From assembly GCA_910586045.1 (NCBI GenBank), contig CAJUIH010000010.1, positions 1 through 51,633 on the forward strand: a stretch of 51,633 nt of DNA, in the 5' to 3' direction. The DNA comes from an uncultured Eubacterium sp. GTDB lineage: Bacteria > Bacillota > Clostridia > Lachnospirales > Lachnospiraceae. The notes beneath the pieces are model-generated. The model made no database searches, was not told the DNA's origin, and worked only from the letters and a program-made list of their open reading frames with translations. Position numbers and translations under genes: made by a program. Of the stretch, positions 1 through 6,350 are shown piece by piece. Numbering within the stretch: the stretch's first letter is position 1; each line of letters opens with the position of its first letter.

Positions 1-3
1 AAC

Positions 4-74
4 TGGCCCACAAGGATTCGAACCTTGAAATGACGGAGTCAGAGTCCGTTGCCTTACCATTTGGCGATGGGCCA
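4..74 (-). tRNA. tRNA-Gln (anticodon CTG)
   Basis: Read on the minus strand this folds as a 71-nt cloverleaf. The acceptor arms TGGCCCA and TGGGCCA pair fully. The anticodon stem ACGGA/TCCGT encloses the seven-base loop CTCTGAC, giving anticodon CUG, which reads CAG (Gln). The T arm carries GGTTCGAATCC. The D arm ATCGCCAAATGGTAAGGC is typical of bacterial tRNA-Gln. The CCA end does not appear to be encoded, since the bases after the discriminator are GTT. A strong promoter lies about 57 bases upstream. Confidence 0.95.
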
Positions 75-130
75 TTATCTTTGCCGGGTGCGTTTATTTT
101 TTATTTGTTCTCCGCCCGTCGACATAAAGT

Positions 131-159
131 ATTATATAACAGGAAAAATAAAAATGCAA
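131..159 (-). promoter_or_regulatory. sigma-A-type promoter for tRNA-Gln
   Basis: On the minus strand TTGCAT and TATAAT are separated by exactly 17 bases and point at the tRNA. The -10 is a perfect consensus and the -35 matches four of six positions. The tRNA therefore seems to have its own promoter rather than depending on the LRR gene upstream. Confidence 0.65.
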
Positions 160-263
160 GTGTTTTTTTCATTTTTTTTCATTTTTTTGTTTCAGTTCGT
201 AACAGTTTCCATTTTATCTGCGAAAGCGCCGGATCAAAGACGGTGGTTTTTGTCCCATAGCCT

Positions 264-1310
264 TTAAGAGTTCCACTTTTTGACTTTGATGCCATGCTCT
301 CCCCATTTGCTTGCTTCCTTATAGGCAAACGAGCGTTCCTTAGCATAAATGGTAAGGTTGATGATTTCCGGTTTGAAATGGGAGGAAATGTACACAAATG
401 CCCCTTCATCAAAATCAGTCACACTTGGCGGTATGATTATGGTTCTTAGTTTCGGACAGTCTAAGAATGCATGGTAGACAATCTTTTTCACGCCTTGCTG
501 GATCGTGACTTTTTTCAGTTTCTTACAGTAACAGAAACAACTTTTCGGTATTTCTTTGAGTTTGGAAGGAATGGTGATTTCTGTTATATCTGATCCCTCA
601 AACGCCGATTCCTCCATCATTTCCAAATTCCTGGACAGGTTGATTTTATGGATGGATGAATCGCAGAAAGCCCGGTGTTTTATGATCTTTACCGTATCAG
701 GCATTACTATGTTCTGAACCTTACGACAGTCTTTAAAGGCATACGAAGCAATTTTGGTTACACCACTAGGAATTTGATATGTTTTCATTTTCTTATGTTC
801 AGGAAAAGAAATCAGCGTCCTGCCATGTTTTGAAAACAATACTCCGTCTTTTGCCATAAATTTTGGGTTGTCTGAAGAAACGTGGTATGCTTCTAATTTT
901 GGTGTTATATCAAAATAATAAAAAAAACTGTCGGTTATTTTATTCATATATCTGGAAAGTGTGATGCTTTTTGCTTTTAAGTTCAAGGAGCCTCCAAGAC
1001 TAATAACTTCATTTTTCGGAATTAAATCTAATATGGTGACTTTCTTCCCGTTAATCTTATTTGGAATCTTAATATTTTCTGCATTTTCATTTAAACCAAT
1101 AATTTTGATCTCTTTCTCTTGGTTTGTATAGGTGTACATGCAGTCTTTATATTCCCCATAGAAAAGCCCCTGGTTTTCTATGTATGCTCGTAAAGTCCCT
1201 GCCCTTTGGCTGTCAGTTTCCGCAGCATGGGCTTTTTCGGTGAAAACGATTAGACTAGCCAGGCAGAACACGAATGTCCAGACGGCATTCCATATTTTTT
1301 TAGTTCTCAT
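264..1310 (-). CDS. secreted leucine-rich repeat (BspA-like, LRR_5) protein, copy 1
   Basis: This 348-residue protein starts with a clear Sec signal peptide: basic MRTKK, a hydrophobic stretch to about residue 28, then AHAAE. Residues about 60-330 are repeats of the BspA/LRR_5 kind, with units such as VTKIASYAFKDC, NIVMPDTVKIIKHRAF and TEITIPSKLKEIPKSCF. Such proteins are exported and usually bind host or surface ligands; the ligand here is unknown and no anchor motif is visible. ATG 1310 is preceded by AAAGGAG at good spacing. It is a close paralogue of the gene at 1647-2684. Unlike that copy, its 3' flank lacks the left arm of the downstream terminator, so its transcripts may end less cleanly. 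Confidence 0.85.
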   Translation of the reverse strand: MRTKKIWNAVWTFVFCLASLIVFTEKAHAAETDSQRAGTLRAYIENQGLFYGEYKDCMYTYTNQEKEIKIIGLNENAENIKIPNKINGKKVTILDLIPKNEVISLGGSLNLKAKSITLSRYMNKITDSFFYYFDITPKLEAYHVSSDNPKFMAKDGVLFSKHGRTLISFPEHKKMKTYQIPSGVTKIASYAFKDCRKVQNIVMPDTVKIIKHRAFCDSSIHKINLSRNLEMMEESAFEGSDITEITIPSKLKEIPKSCFCYCKKLKKVTIQQGVKKIVYHAFLDCPKLRTIIIPPSVTDFDEGAFVYISSHFKPEIINLTIYAKERSFAYKEASKWGEHGIKVKKWNS

Positions 1311-1606
1311 AGAATACTCCTTTCCATATCAAACGTTTTAACAGAATTATAGTAAAAATAAAGTCCAAAACATGCTCTAATACATCATAAACATAAATAA
1401 GGCCGAAATCCAAAGTATAGGATAGAGGTTCATTTTATGTATGCATTGTCTTATGATGATCAAAGAGAACCGCTTTGCTGACTAGTCTAATTATACAACA
1501 AAAGCAATCGAATTGCCAGAGTGGAGAAACATATTTTTACAGGAAAAGAAAGTTTTTATCATTTTGGCAAAAAAGTGTAATCCGTAAAATTAAGAAAGTG
1601 TATGAT
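1311..1606. other. AT-rich intergenic gap between the LRR paralogues
   Basis: No convincing gene is seen in about 300 bases. On the minus strand a TATAAT (complement of 1343-1348) lies about 30 bases upstream of the copy 1 start, but no good -35 is at 17 bases. Just upstream of its ribosome-binding site copy 1 keeps CGTTTGATA. The same string at copy 2 forms the last codons of the subtilase gene, so the duplicated block may once have included the subtilase 3' end. Confidence 0.4.
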
Positions 1607-1634
1607 AAAACCACCGCAGGAAGCGGTGGTTTTT
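1607..1634 (-). terminator. rho-independent terminator after LRR copy 2
   Basis: AAAACCACCGC and GCGGTGGTTTT form a perfect 11-bp stem with loop AGGAA, 13 bases past the stop of LRR copy 2. T-rich flanks exist on both strands. The equivalent place after copy 1 keeps only the right half (CGGTGGTTTTTGTCC, about 239-253). Confidence 0.75.
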
Positions 1635-1646
1635 GTCCAATAGCCT

Positions 1647-2684
1647 TTAAGAGTTCCACTTTTTGACTTTGATGCCGTGCTTTCCCCATTTGCTTGCTTC
1701 TTTATAGGCAAACGAGCGTTCCTTAGCATAAATGGTAAGGTTGATGATTTCCGGTTTGAAATGGGAGGAGATGTATACAAATGCCCCTTCATCAAAATCA
1801 GTCACACTTGGCGGTATGATTATGGTTCTAAGATTTGGGCATTCATTAAATGCATAAGCTGCTATCTTTTTAACGCCTTGTTGGATCGTGACTTTTTTCA
1901 GCTTCTTACAGGAATCGAAACAACTTGTTGGTATTTCTTTAAGTTTAGAAGGAATGGTGATTTCTGTAATTCCTGCTCCATAAAATGCCGATTCCTCCAT
2001 CGTTTCCAAATTCCTGGACAGGTTGATTTTACGAATGGATGAATAGTAGAAAGCCCAGTCTTTTATAATCTTTACTGTATCAGGCATTACTATGTTCTGA
2101 ACCTTACTACATTCTTTAAAGGCAAACGAAGCAATTTTTGTTACGCTATTGGGTATTTGATACGTTTTTATTTTCTTATTTTGTGGAAAAGAAATCAGCG
2201 TCCTGCCGTGTTTCGAAAATAGTACTCCGTCTTTTGTCATAAATTTTTGGTTGTCTGAGGTAACGTAGTATGCTATTAATTTTGGTTTATCAGAATATAT
2301 AAAAAAGCTATCGGTTATTTTATTAACATATTTGGAAAGCGTAATACTTTTTAATTTAAAAGAATACTCCCTGCTTTCATATTTAGATCTTGGAACCAAA
2401 TCGATTGTAGTGACTTTTTTTCCGCCAATCTTACTGGGGATTTTAATATTTTCTGCATTTTCATCCAAACCAATAATTTTAATTTCTTTCTCCTGGTTCG
2501 TATAGGTGTACATGCAGCCTTTATATTCCCCATAGAAAAGCCCCTGGCTTTCGATATATGATTGTAAATTCTCTGGGTATTGGCTGTCTGTTTCCGCAGC
2601 GTTAGCCCTTTCAGTGAAAGCAACCAGACTAACCAAGCAGATCACGAATGTCCAGACAGCTTTCCATATTTTTTTACTGCTCAT
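1647..2684 (-). CDS. secreted leucine-rich repeat (BspA-like, LRR_5) protein, copy 2
   Basis: This 345-residue protein has the same plan as its neighbour: signal peptide (MSSKK, hydrophobic core, ANAAE), a short N-terminal segment with GLFYGEYKG and YTNQEKEIKIIGL, then LRR_5 repeats to the C terminus and a shared tail containing YKEASKWGKHGIKVKKWNS. ATG 2684 is chosen because AAAGGAG sits six bases before it. Starting 15 codons earlier would run into the subtilase 3' end. It starts 13 bases after the subtilase stop in the same direction, so the two are probably co-transcribed. The 3' half is almost identical to copy 1, while the segment from about residue 70 to 150 has diverged, which fits repeat-driven variation or gene conversion. 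Confidence 0.85.
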   Translation of the reverse strand: MSSKKIWKAVWTFVICLVSLVAFTERANAAETDSQYPENLQSYIESQGLFYGEYKGCMYTYTNQEKEIKIIGLDENAENIKIPSKIGGKKVTTIDLVPRSKYESREYSFKLKSITLSKYVNKITDSFFIYSDKPKLIAYYVTSDNQKFMTKDGVLFSKHGRTLISFPQNKKIKTYQIPNSVTKIASFAFKECSKVQNIVMPDTVKIIKDWAFYYSSIRKINLSRNLETMEESAFYGAGITEITIPSKLKEIPTSCFDSCKKLKKVTIQQGVKKIAAYAFNECPNLRTIIIPPSVTDFDEGAFVYISSHFKPEIINLTIYAKERSFAYKEASKWGKHGIKVKKWNS

Positions 2685-2697
2685 GTACTGCTCCTTT

Positions 2698-4902
2698 CTA
2701 ATTATCAAACGACAGTGCATACCAATCACTGGTTTGATAACTGTTTTGGCCGTTTAGATAAGAATTAATATTGAAACCGGTGTCGTTGAGGTATTTTATT
2801 AAATGCCTTGTTTTGTAGCTGTAATTATTTCTAAAATTTGAAGTGGAACTGATTTCGTAAGGACAGAATGCATATGGCCTAAAATATGTTTTATTGCTAT
2901 AATAATTTAATAATTTGTTCGTTGCTACTTTTGTTGCAACAGAATATCTTTTTGCCATATAGTTAATGGAATCAGTGTAATATGCGTTGCAAATACGGAG
3001 ATTACTAAAATATTTAGAATTACCCATTCCAGCAGTGGTTAATCCTGTCGCTGATGCTGCAGCTTTTTTTAAATCTTCTATAGTATTCTGTCCGTTTACT
3101 GTTGCATTTCTAACATCAGCCGTTTTATTATATATGTTCTGAATTTCATCTTGACCACTTGGACTGCCATCACACATAGACTTATGTGCATAAGTATCCC
3201 CACCTATATGGATTGCCAGCCCCAAAAGCTGCAATCTCCCCCTGTTTGCCGTTACAGCACTACCGGTTTCGGCTGTATTCTGAAAATTACAATTTACAGC
3301 TTCTTTCATGGCGGCTTTTAATTCACGTATATTCGTTGCCCTTACTGTCGCGCTTTCATCCGAACTGTAGTAGGAATCCGCTTTTGCATAAATATCGTCA
3401 TAATTTTTATTGGTGTTCCATGCCAATGCTGCTTCGTACATACATTTTGCCGCGCTGACATAGTTGGTATTGTCTCTGGCATGCAGCGCGTCGTAGTATC
3501 TAAGGGTTTCGGAAGTATCTGAATAGCGGGACGCCGCTTTGACGACATTAACTTCATGTGCCGTTAAGCCACTCACGGAGGACGGGATTAACGCAGCGTG
3601 GTTGTCATAACCCCAGCTTGCCTTTAAGGAATCCGGAACCTCATAAGTCTGCGGATTTGCCATACGGCCCCAGTCCTCATCCACAATACTTTCCGGATCT
3701 GCTAATTCGGTATGCGTGCTGGCATATTGGTAATTGACCATACCATTGCCATAAGAGGAAGACCCGCCAAGATCCAATGCGCTCCTATTGAGCAGGGTAC
3801 GGATCTCCGCCGCGTTTCTCTGCGGGTTTTCTGACCAAAGCAGGGCGGCGATCGCGGTTACATGGGCCGCCGCATAGCTGGTCCCGCTGCCTGCGCCCTG
3901 CAGCCCCCAATAGGAGGTAACTGGGATATTTTCCCCTGGCGCTACCAGTTCTATGGCGCTTCCGGTATTGCTGAATGTGCTGTACGTCAGGTTTTCATTG
4001 ACAGAACCAACAGCGATGACTTCCGGATATCCTGCAGGGTATTCCACAAGGCTGCCCCCGCTGTTTCCAGCAGACGCCACCATCAGTATGCCCGCATCCT
4101 GTGCCTTGGAAATGACATTGTGCAGGATTTCGGAATATTCTTCCATCCCGAAGCTCATGTTGACGACGTCCATATGGTTGTCTATACACCACTGCAGTGC
4201 TTCGACGACCCGGCTTAACGGCGTCTGGTTGTTTTCATCCAGGATGCGTACATTGTACAGTCCGACCGGGGAACTGTCCGGTATGATGCCGGTTTCGCAA
4301 AAACCGTTCTGATTTCTGGCGATTAGGTTCGTGATCATTGTTCCATGTCCGGTTTGGTCGTCTGTATTTTCTTCCGGGATTAGACTGGTCTGGTAATCAA
4401 ATTCCACATCGCCCAGCAGATCCACGCCGGAATCCAGGATGGCGATATTTATTTTTTTCGCCGCCGCCGTTTCATCTACGGATTCGGCCTGTACCGCGGA
4501 CAGGTTCCATTGCCTTTCCGCCAGGGATTTTACGTCTTCTGCCGCCGGCTGCATGGAACGGTCCTCTTCCAGCGTAGTCTCTGTCAGATCCGCGGCGTTT
4601 AAGGTCATATTCGGTTCGACCGTAACCCCGTCTTCCTGATCCAAAACGTATGCCTGTTCGGATGTTAAGTCCATCAAAAGGATGTTTGTTTCTTTGAACA
4701 ATGGTTCCGCAGGGAGATCACTTAACGTTTGTACGCCATATTGTTGGGCAACCGCTTCATACGCCTGTTCCGTATTGGTCTGTACAAGGTACTCCTGCAT
4801 CGGCCCGCTGTTTTGCGCCGCATGGGAAATGGTTTTTCCCTGCATGGCTGAAAGCGTAAGGGCAGTACAACAGAATAAGGCAAGTGTTTTTTTTCGCTTC
4901 AT
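2698..4902 (-). CDS. secreted subtilisin-like (S8) serine protease with an extra C-terminal domain
   Basis: This 734-residue protein has an N-terminal signal peptide (MKRKK, hydrophobic core, SHAA). A propeptide-like region runs to about residue 140. The S8 catalytic domain shows all three residues: Asp157 in AILDSGVD, His186 in GHGTMI and Ser342 in SGTSYAAAH. It probably cleaves extracellular or surface protein. Residues about 430-734 are not part of the peptidase. They are helical-looking and include LGLAIHIGGDTYAHKSM, whose His/Asp pattern recalls the zinc-dependent phospholipase C-like helical fold (DUF6765-like); that is inference only. ATG 4902 follows GGAGGA; a start 14 codons earlier has no such site. 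Fragments of a second copy lie at 5497-5957. A promoter is at 4950-4978. Confidence 0.88.
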   Translation of the reverse strand: MKRKKTLALFCCTALTLSAMQGKTISHAAQNSGPMQEYLVQTNTEQAYEAVAQQYGVQTLSDLPAEPLFKETNILLMDLTSEQAYVLDQEDGVTVEPNMTLNAADLTETTLEEDRSMQPAAEDVKSLAERQWNLSAVQAESVDETAAAKKINIAILDSGVDLLGDVEFDYQTSLIPEENTDDQTGHGTMITNLIARNQNGFCETGIIPDSSPVGLYNVRILDENNQTPLSRVVEALQWCIDNHMDVVNMSFGMEEYSEILHNVISKAQDAGILMVASAGNSGGSLVEYPAGYPEVIAVGSVNENLTYSTFSNTGSAIELVAPGENIPVTSYWGLQGAGSGTSYAAAHVTAIAALLWSENPQRNAAEIRTLLNRSALDLGGSSSYGNGMVNYQYASTHTELADPESIVDEDWGRMANPQTYEVPDSLKASWGYDNHAALIPSSVSGLTAHEVNVVKAASRYSDTSETLRYYDALHARDNTNYVSAAKCMYEAALAWNTNKNYDDIYAKADSYYSSDESATVRATNIRELKAAMKEAVNCNFQNTAETGSAVTANRGRLQLLGLAIHIGGDTYAHKSMCDGSPSGQDEIQNIYNKTADVRNATVNGQNTIEDLKKAAASATGLTTAGMGNSKYFSNLRICNAYYTDSINYMAKRYSVATKVATNKLLNYYSNKTYFRPYAFCPYEISSTSNFRNNYSYKTRHLIKYLNDTGFNINSYLNGQNSYQTSDWYALSFDN

Positions 4903-4949
4903 AAATCGTCCTCCATTCTTATTTTTAATTAAATCAATGTACAAGTATA

Positions 4950-4978
4950 ATTTTATAATACGAGACGAAATATGTCAA
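4950..4978 (-). promoter_or_regulatory. promoter of the subtilase/LRR operon
   Basis: On the minus strand TTGACA and TAAAAT are 17 bases apart. They lie about 50 bases upstream of the subtilase start codon. Confidence 0.6.
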
Positions 4979-5076
4979 TAGATTTTCTATATTTACAGTG
5001 ATCACTTATTTCTCAAATGGTACATTTTATAACTTACATATTTTTGTATAGGATAAAATTTTTGATTAAAAGCATA

Positions 5077-5105
5077 TTGAAAAACATCATTGCATATGCT
5101 ATAAT
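5077..5105 (+). promoter_or_regulatory. promoter of the candidate antisense RNA of module 1
   Basis: TTGAAA, a 17-base spacer and a perfect TATAAT. There is no gene-sized reading frame downstream, only about 90 bases ending in a strong terminator, so the promoter appears to serve a small RNA. Confidence 0.65.
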
Positions 5106-5111
5106 GCCAAT

Positions 5112-5200
5112 AGGCAAAAGATATAAAAAGTCCAATGTTGACGAAGAAGCGAATCCCCCAACCGTGATGCAACACAGTTGGGGGATTCTTCTTTATTTTT
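5112..5200 (+). ncRNA. candidate antitoxin-like small RNA, module 1
   Basis: The transcript is predicted from the consensus promoter at 5077-5105 to the terminator ending near 5200, about 89 nt with no good reading frame. It converges on the small hydrophobic peptide gene at 5224-5331, and its 3' end overlaps the sequence that gene's mRNA must traverse after the stop codon. This tail-to-tail arrangement is that of the type I pairs txpA/RatA and bsrG/SR4. The role is inferred and transcription is not shown. Confidence 0.5.
5151..5200 (+). terminator. strong rho-independent terminator
   Basis: GAATCCCCCAAC pairs perfectly with GTTGGGGGATTC (12 bp) around a 14-base loop. TTCTTTATTTTT follows on the plus strand. 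The minus-strand side lacks a U-run, so the terminator chiefly serves the plus-strand small RNA, while minus-strand mRNA would read into it. Confidence 0.8.
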
Positions 5201-5223
5201 ATAGTGGCAAAGCATCCACTAGG

Positions 5224-5331
5224 CTAGTCGTTGCCTTTGTCGTCACCGTCTAACCATTTGATGATGTAGTGGCAAGATACACCGCCCAAAATGGCAACTA
5301 AAAAAGATATAAAAAATTCCAACGCTGACAC
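5224..5331 (-). CDS. 35-aa hydrophobic peptide, type I toxin-like (module 1)
   Basis: The frame gives a 35-residue peptide: VSALEFF, a hydrophobic span ISFLVAILGGVSCHYII, then the polar tail KWLDGDDKGND. One membrane helix with a short charged tail is the plan of type I toxins, and I recall similar small clostridial proteins with a Y-I-x-KWLDG tail, though no search was possible. GTG 5331 is the last plausible start. It has no good ribosome-binding site, and the frame stays open upstream into the MITE-like repeat (5350-5443), which may have displaced the original leader. A convergent small RNA lies immediately downstream. Expression in its present form is uncertain. Confidence 0.5.
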   Translation of the reverse strand: MSALEFFISFLVAILGGVSCHYIIKWLDGDDKGND

Positions 5332-5349
5332 AATCCGATGCTCGCTATC

Positions 5350-5443
5350 TATATATTCGGTGATTGAATACTGCACAATAAACCCGATAAACGGCGGGCC
5401 AGAAACAAATGATATTGTGCTGAAATTTTACGCCGTTTATATA
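5350..5443 (-). mobile_element. 94-bp MITE-like repeat, copy 1
   Basis: The sequence is identical over 94 bases to the reverse complement of 15163-15256. Its 31-base ends are imperfect inverted repeats (21 of 31 positions match). Both ends begin TATATA and both end in the fully matching block GCACAATA at the inner edge. There is no coding capacity. The TA-rich edges fit a TA target, as used by IS630/Tc1-mariner elements, and an IS630-type transposase remnant lies 130 bases away; the link is inference. It sits 19 bases upstream of the module 1 peptide start. Confidence 0.7.
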
Positions 5444-5496
5444 TGTGGACATCCCGTAAAAACTATTTTGATAAAGACGCTTTCTTTCGGCAAGGA

Positions 5497-5538
5497 TTGC
5501 CCATTCCGGCAGTGGTTAATCTTGTCGCTGATGCCGCG
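5497..5538 (-). pseudogene. fragment of a second subtilase copy (C-terminal part)
   Basis: About 42 bases match the intact subtilase around 3021-3062 with a handful of substitutions, in the same orientation. Together with the N-terminal fragment at 5814-5957 it brackets an IS630-type remnant. This suggests a tandem subtilase duplicate that lost its middle. Confidence 0.6.
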
Positions 5539-5575
5539 AACCCATGTACTTGCAACAGCTCTCAGCCCACCACCA

Positions 5576-5735
5576 AATGGCTATGCAAGGCGGACTCTAC
5601 GCCTTTTGGCAGAATACTGCATGGGAAAACCAGTATCTTGTATCCATCTCTCATACGGCAATCGCAGATATGCTTAATACAAACGAATTAAAGCCACATT
5701 TAAGCAAGTACTGGTGTATCCCCAAATTATACTGC
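5576..5735 (+). pseudogene. IS630-family transposase remnant, frameshifted
   Basis: Two frames joined by a frameshift near 5630-5640 give a recognisable piece of an IS630-type transposase. The first frame has ARRTLRLLAEYC (family usually GxARWTLRLLA). The second has SISHTAIADMLNTNELKPH followed by LSKYWCIP (family usually S-x-x-T-V-...-LKPH/W-x-x-x-x-W-C-I-P). Only the helix-turn-helix/linker portion survives; the DDE catalytic half is absent. It lies inside the remains of a subtilase duplicate, so it probably marks an old insertion. Confidence 0.65.
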
Positions 5736-5813
5736 AGACCGCCCGAATTTTTCCCGTAACCAAAGGTAAAAAGAAATTATATGGCATTGTAAAACAACAG
5801 ATGCAAGGACAAA

Positions 5814-5957
5814 AGCGTAGTTTCTGTCAGTTCCGCGGCGTTTAAGGTCATATTCGGTTCGACTGTAACCCCGTCTTCCTGATCCAAAGCGTACGCCTGT
5901 TCGGATGTTAAGTCCATCAAAAGGATGTTTGTTTCTTTGTATGATGGCTCCGCAGGG
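5814..5957 (-). pseudogene. fragment of a second subtilase copy (N-terminal part)
   Basis: About 144 bases match 4571-4713 of the intact subtilase at roughly 90% identity by eye, covering part of the propeptide region (complement of GTCCATCAAAAGGATGTTTG and neighbours). It has no start and no downstream domain. The match stops exactly where the 19-base inverted repeat at 5958 begins. Confidence 0.8.
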
Positions 5958-5995
5958 AAAGCTTGCGTTTACCGTGGGCCAGATGAAGAAAATGC

Positions 5996-6024
5996 TTGTA
6001 ATCATACCTGTATCATGTTATATT
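5996..6024 (+). promoter_or_regulatory. promoter of the candidate antisense RNA of module 2
   Basis: TTGTAA, a 17-base spacer and TATATT. The promoter is 20 bases inside the left inverted repeat and reads toward the 3' end of the small peptide gene. Confidence 0.5.
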
Positions 6025-6030
6025 ATATAT

Positions 6031-6120
6031 AGAAACAGTGCTGCCGACAGACGGCCAGCCCAACATAATCAAGCAAAATAGCCGCTTAGTTTGTCAGACG
6101 TGGGCGGCTATTTCTGTGTC
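6031..6120 (+). ncRNA. candidate antitoxin-like small RNA, module 2
   Basis: Predicted from the promoter at 5996-6024 to the hairpin ending at 6113, about 85-90 nt. It contains a small GCCG-ACAGA-CGGC stem-loop and no credible reading frame. It overlaps the last codons and 3' UTR of the peptide gene at 6108-6212 tail to tail, the same geometry as module 1. The antitoxin role is inferred. Confidence 0.45.
6076..6113. terminator. bidirectional hairpin terminator of module 2
   Basis: AAATAGCCGC pairs with GCGGCTATTT (10 bp). On the minus strand it ends the peptide mRNA right after its stop and is followed by TTGCTTG. On the plus strand it is followed by CTGTGTCTT. Confidence 0.65.
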
Positions 6121-6212
6121 TTATTACTATCTTTGCTTCCGATGGCATATCCGAGACTAAAACAGCCTACGCATAAGCCTATTACTGCAATAAGTCCTTC
6201 TAATGTCAACAT
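6108..6212 (-). CDS. 34-aa hydrophobic peptide, holin-like/type I toxin-like (module 2)
   Basis: ATG 6212 is preceded by AAAGGAGGG. The product is MLTLEG, a membrane span of about LIAVIGLCVGCFSLGYAIG, then the polar tail SKDSNKTQK. Size, single helix and charged tail match the putative holin-like toxin class (Hol_Tox, PF16935), known from type I toxin-antitoxin loci of Firmicutes. The family match is by appearance only. The mRNA leader is about 100 nt and contains pairing partners for its ribosome-binding site. The gene has its own promoter (6322-6350) and terminator and faces a convergent small-RNA promoter. The whole unit lies between 19-bp inverted repeats. Production of the peptide is likely under tight translational control. 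Confidence 0.7.
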   Translation of the reverse strand: MLTLEGLIAVIGLCVGCFSLGYAIGSKDSNKTQK

Positions 6213-6220
6213 CCACTCAG

Positions 6221-6287
6221 CCCTCCTTTCCCAGATTCCCTTTCAGGTTTCTATGTAAACGGAGGGTCACAGTCCCTCCGGAGAGGG
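6221..6287 (-). promoter_or_regulatory. leader with competing hairpins that can mask the ribosome-binding site
   Basis: On the mRNA, CCCTC-TCCG-GAGGG (6287-6274) and GGAGGG-ACTGTGA-CCCTCC (6279-6261) share the GAGGG strand and so exclude each other. Either CCCTC or CCCTCC can also pair with the AGGAGGG ribosome-binding site at 6221-6227. Such mutually exclusive stems are typical of type I toxin mRNAs, which are made in an untranslatable form first. The structure is read by eye. Confidence 0.5.
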
Positions 6288-6321
6288 CTAACCGCCTGCC
6301 ATCCTGGCAACACCTGAATGC

Positions 6322-6350
6322 ATTGTAACACACCTTTTGACATTTTACAA
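6322..6350 (-). promoter_or_regulatory. promoter of the module 2 peptide gene
   Basis: On the minus strand TTGTAA and TACAAT are 17 bases apart, giving a predicted leader of roughly 100 nt. It lies 19 bases inside the right inverted repeat. Confidence 0.6.

Larger units (their letters stand above)
240..2684 (-). repeat. tandem duplication of the LRR gene
   Basis: The block 240-1310 is repeated as 1624-2684 in the same orientation. Nucleotide identity is highest from the stop codon through the C-terminal third and continues past the stop into the terminator. Identity is much lower around 900-1050 against 2280-2400. The shared right terminator arm after both stops marks one edge of the duplication. 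Confidence 0.75.

Noticed and set aside
5350..5443. TTGTGC-N17-TATATA facing outward at both ends of the 94-bp repeat, as if it carried two outward promoters
   Set aside because: The -35 matches only three of six positions. The predicted start sites would leave no room for a ribosome-binding site before the GNAT (copy 2) or the peptide (copy 1). The symmetry follows from the terminal inverted repeats.
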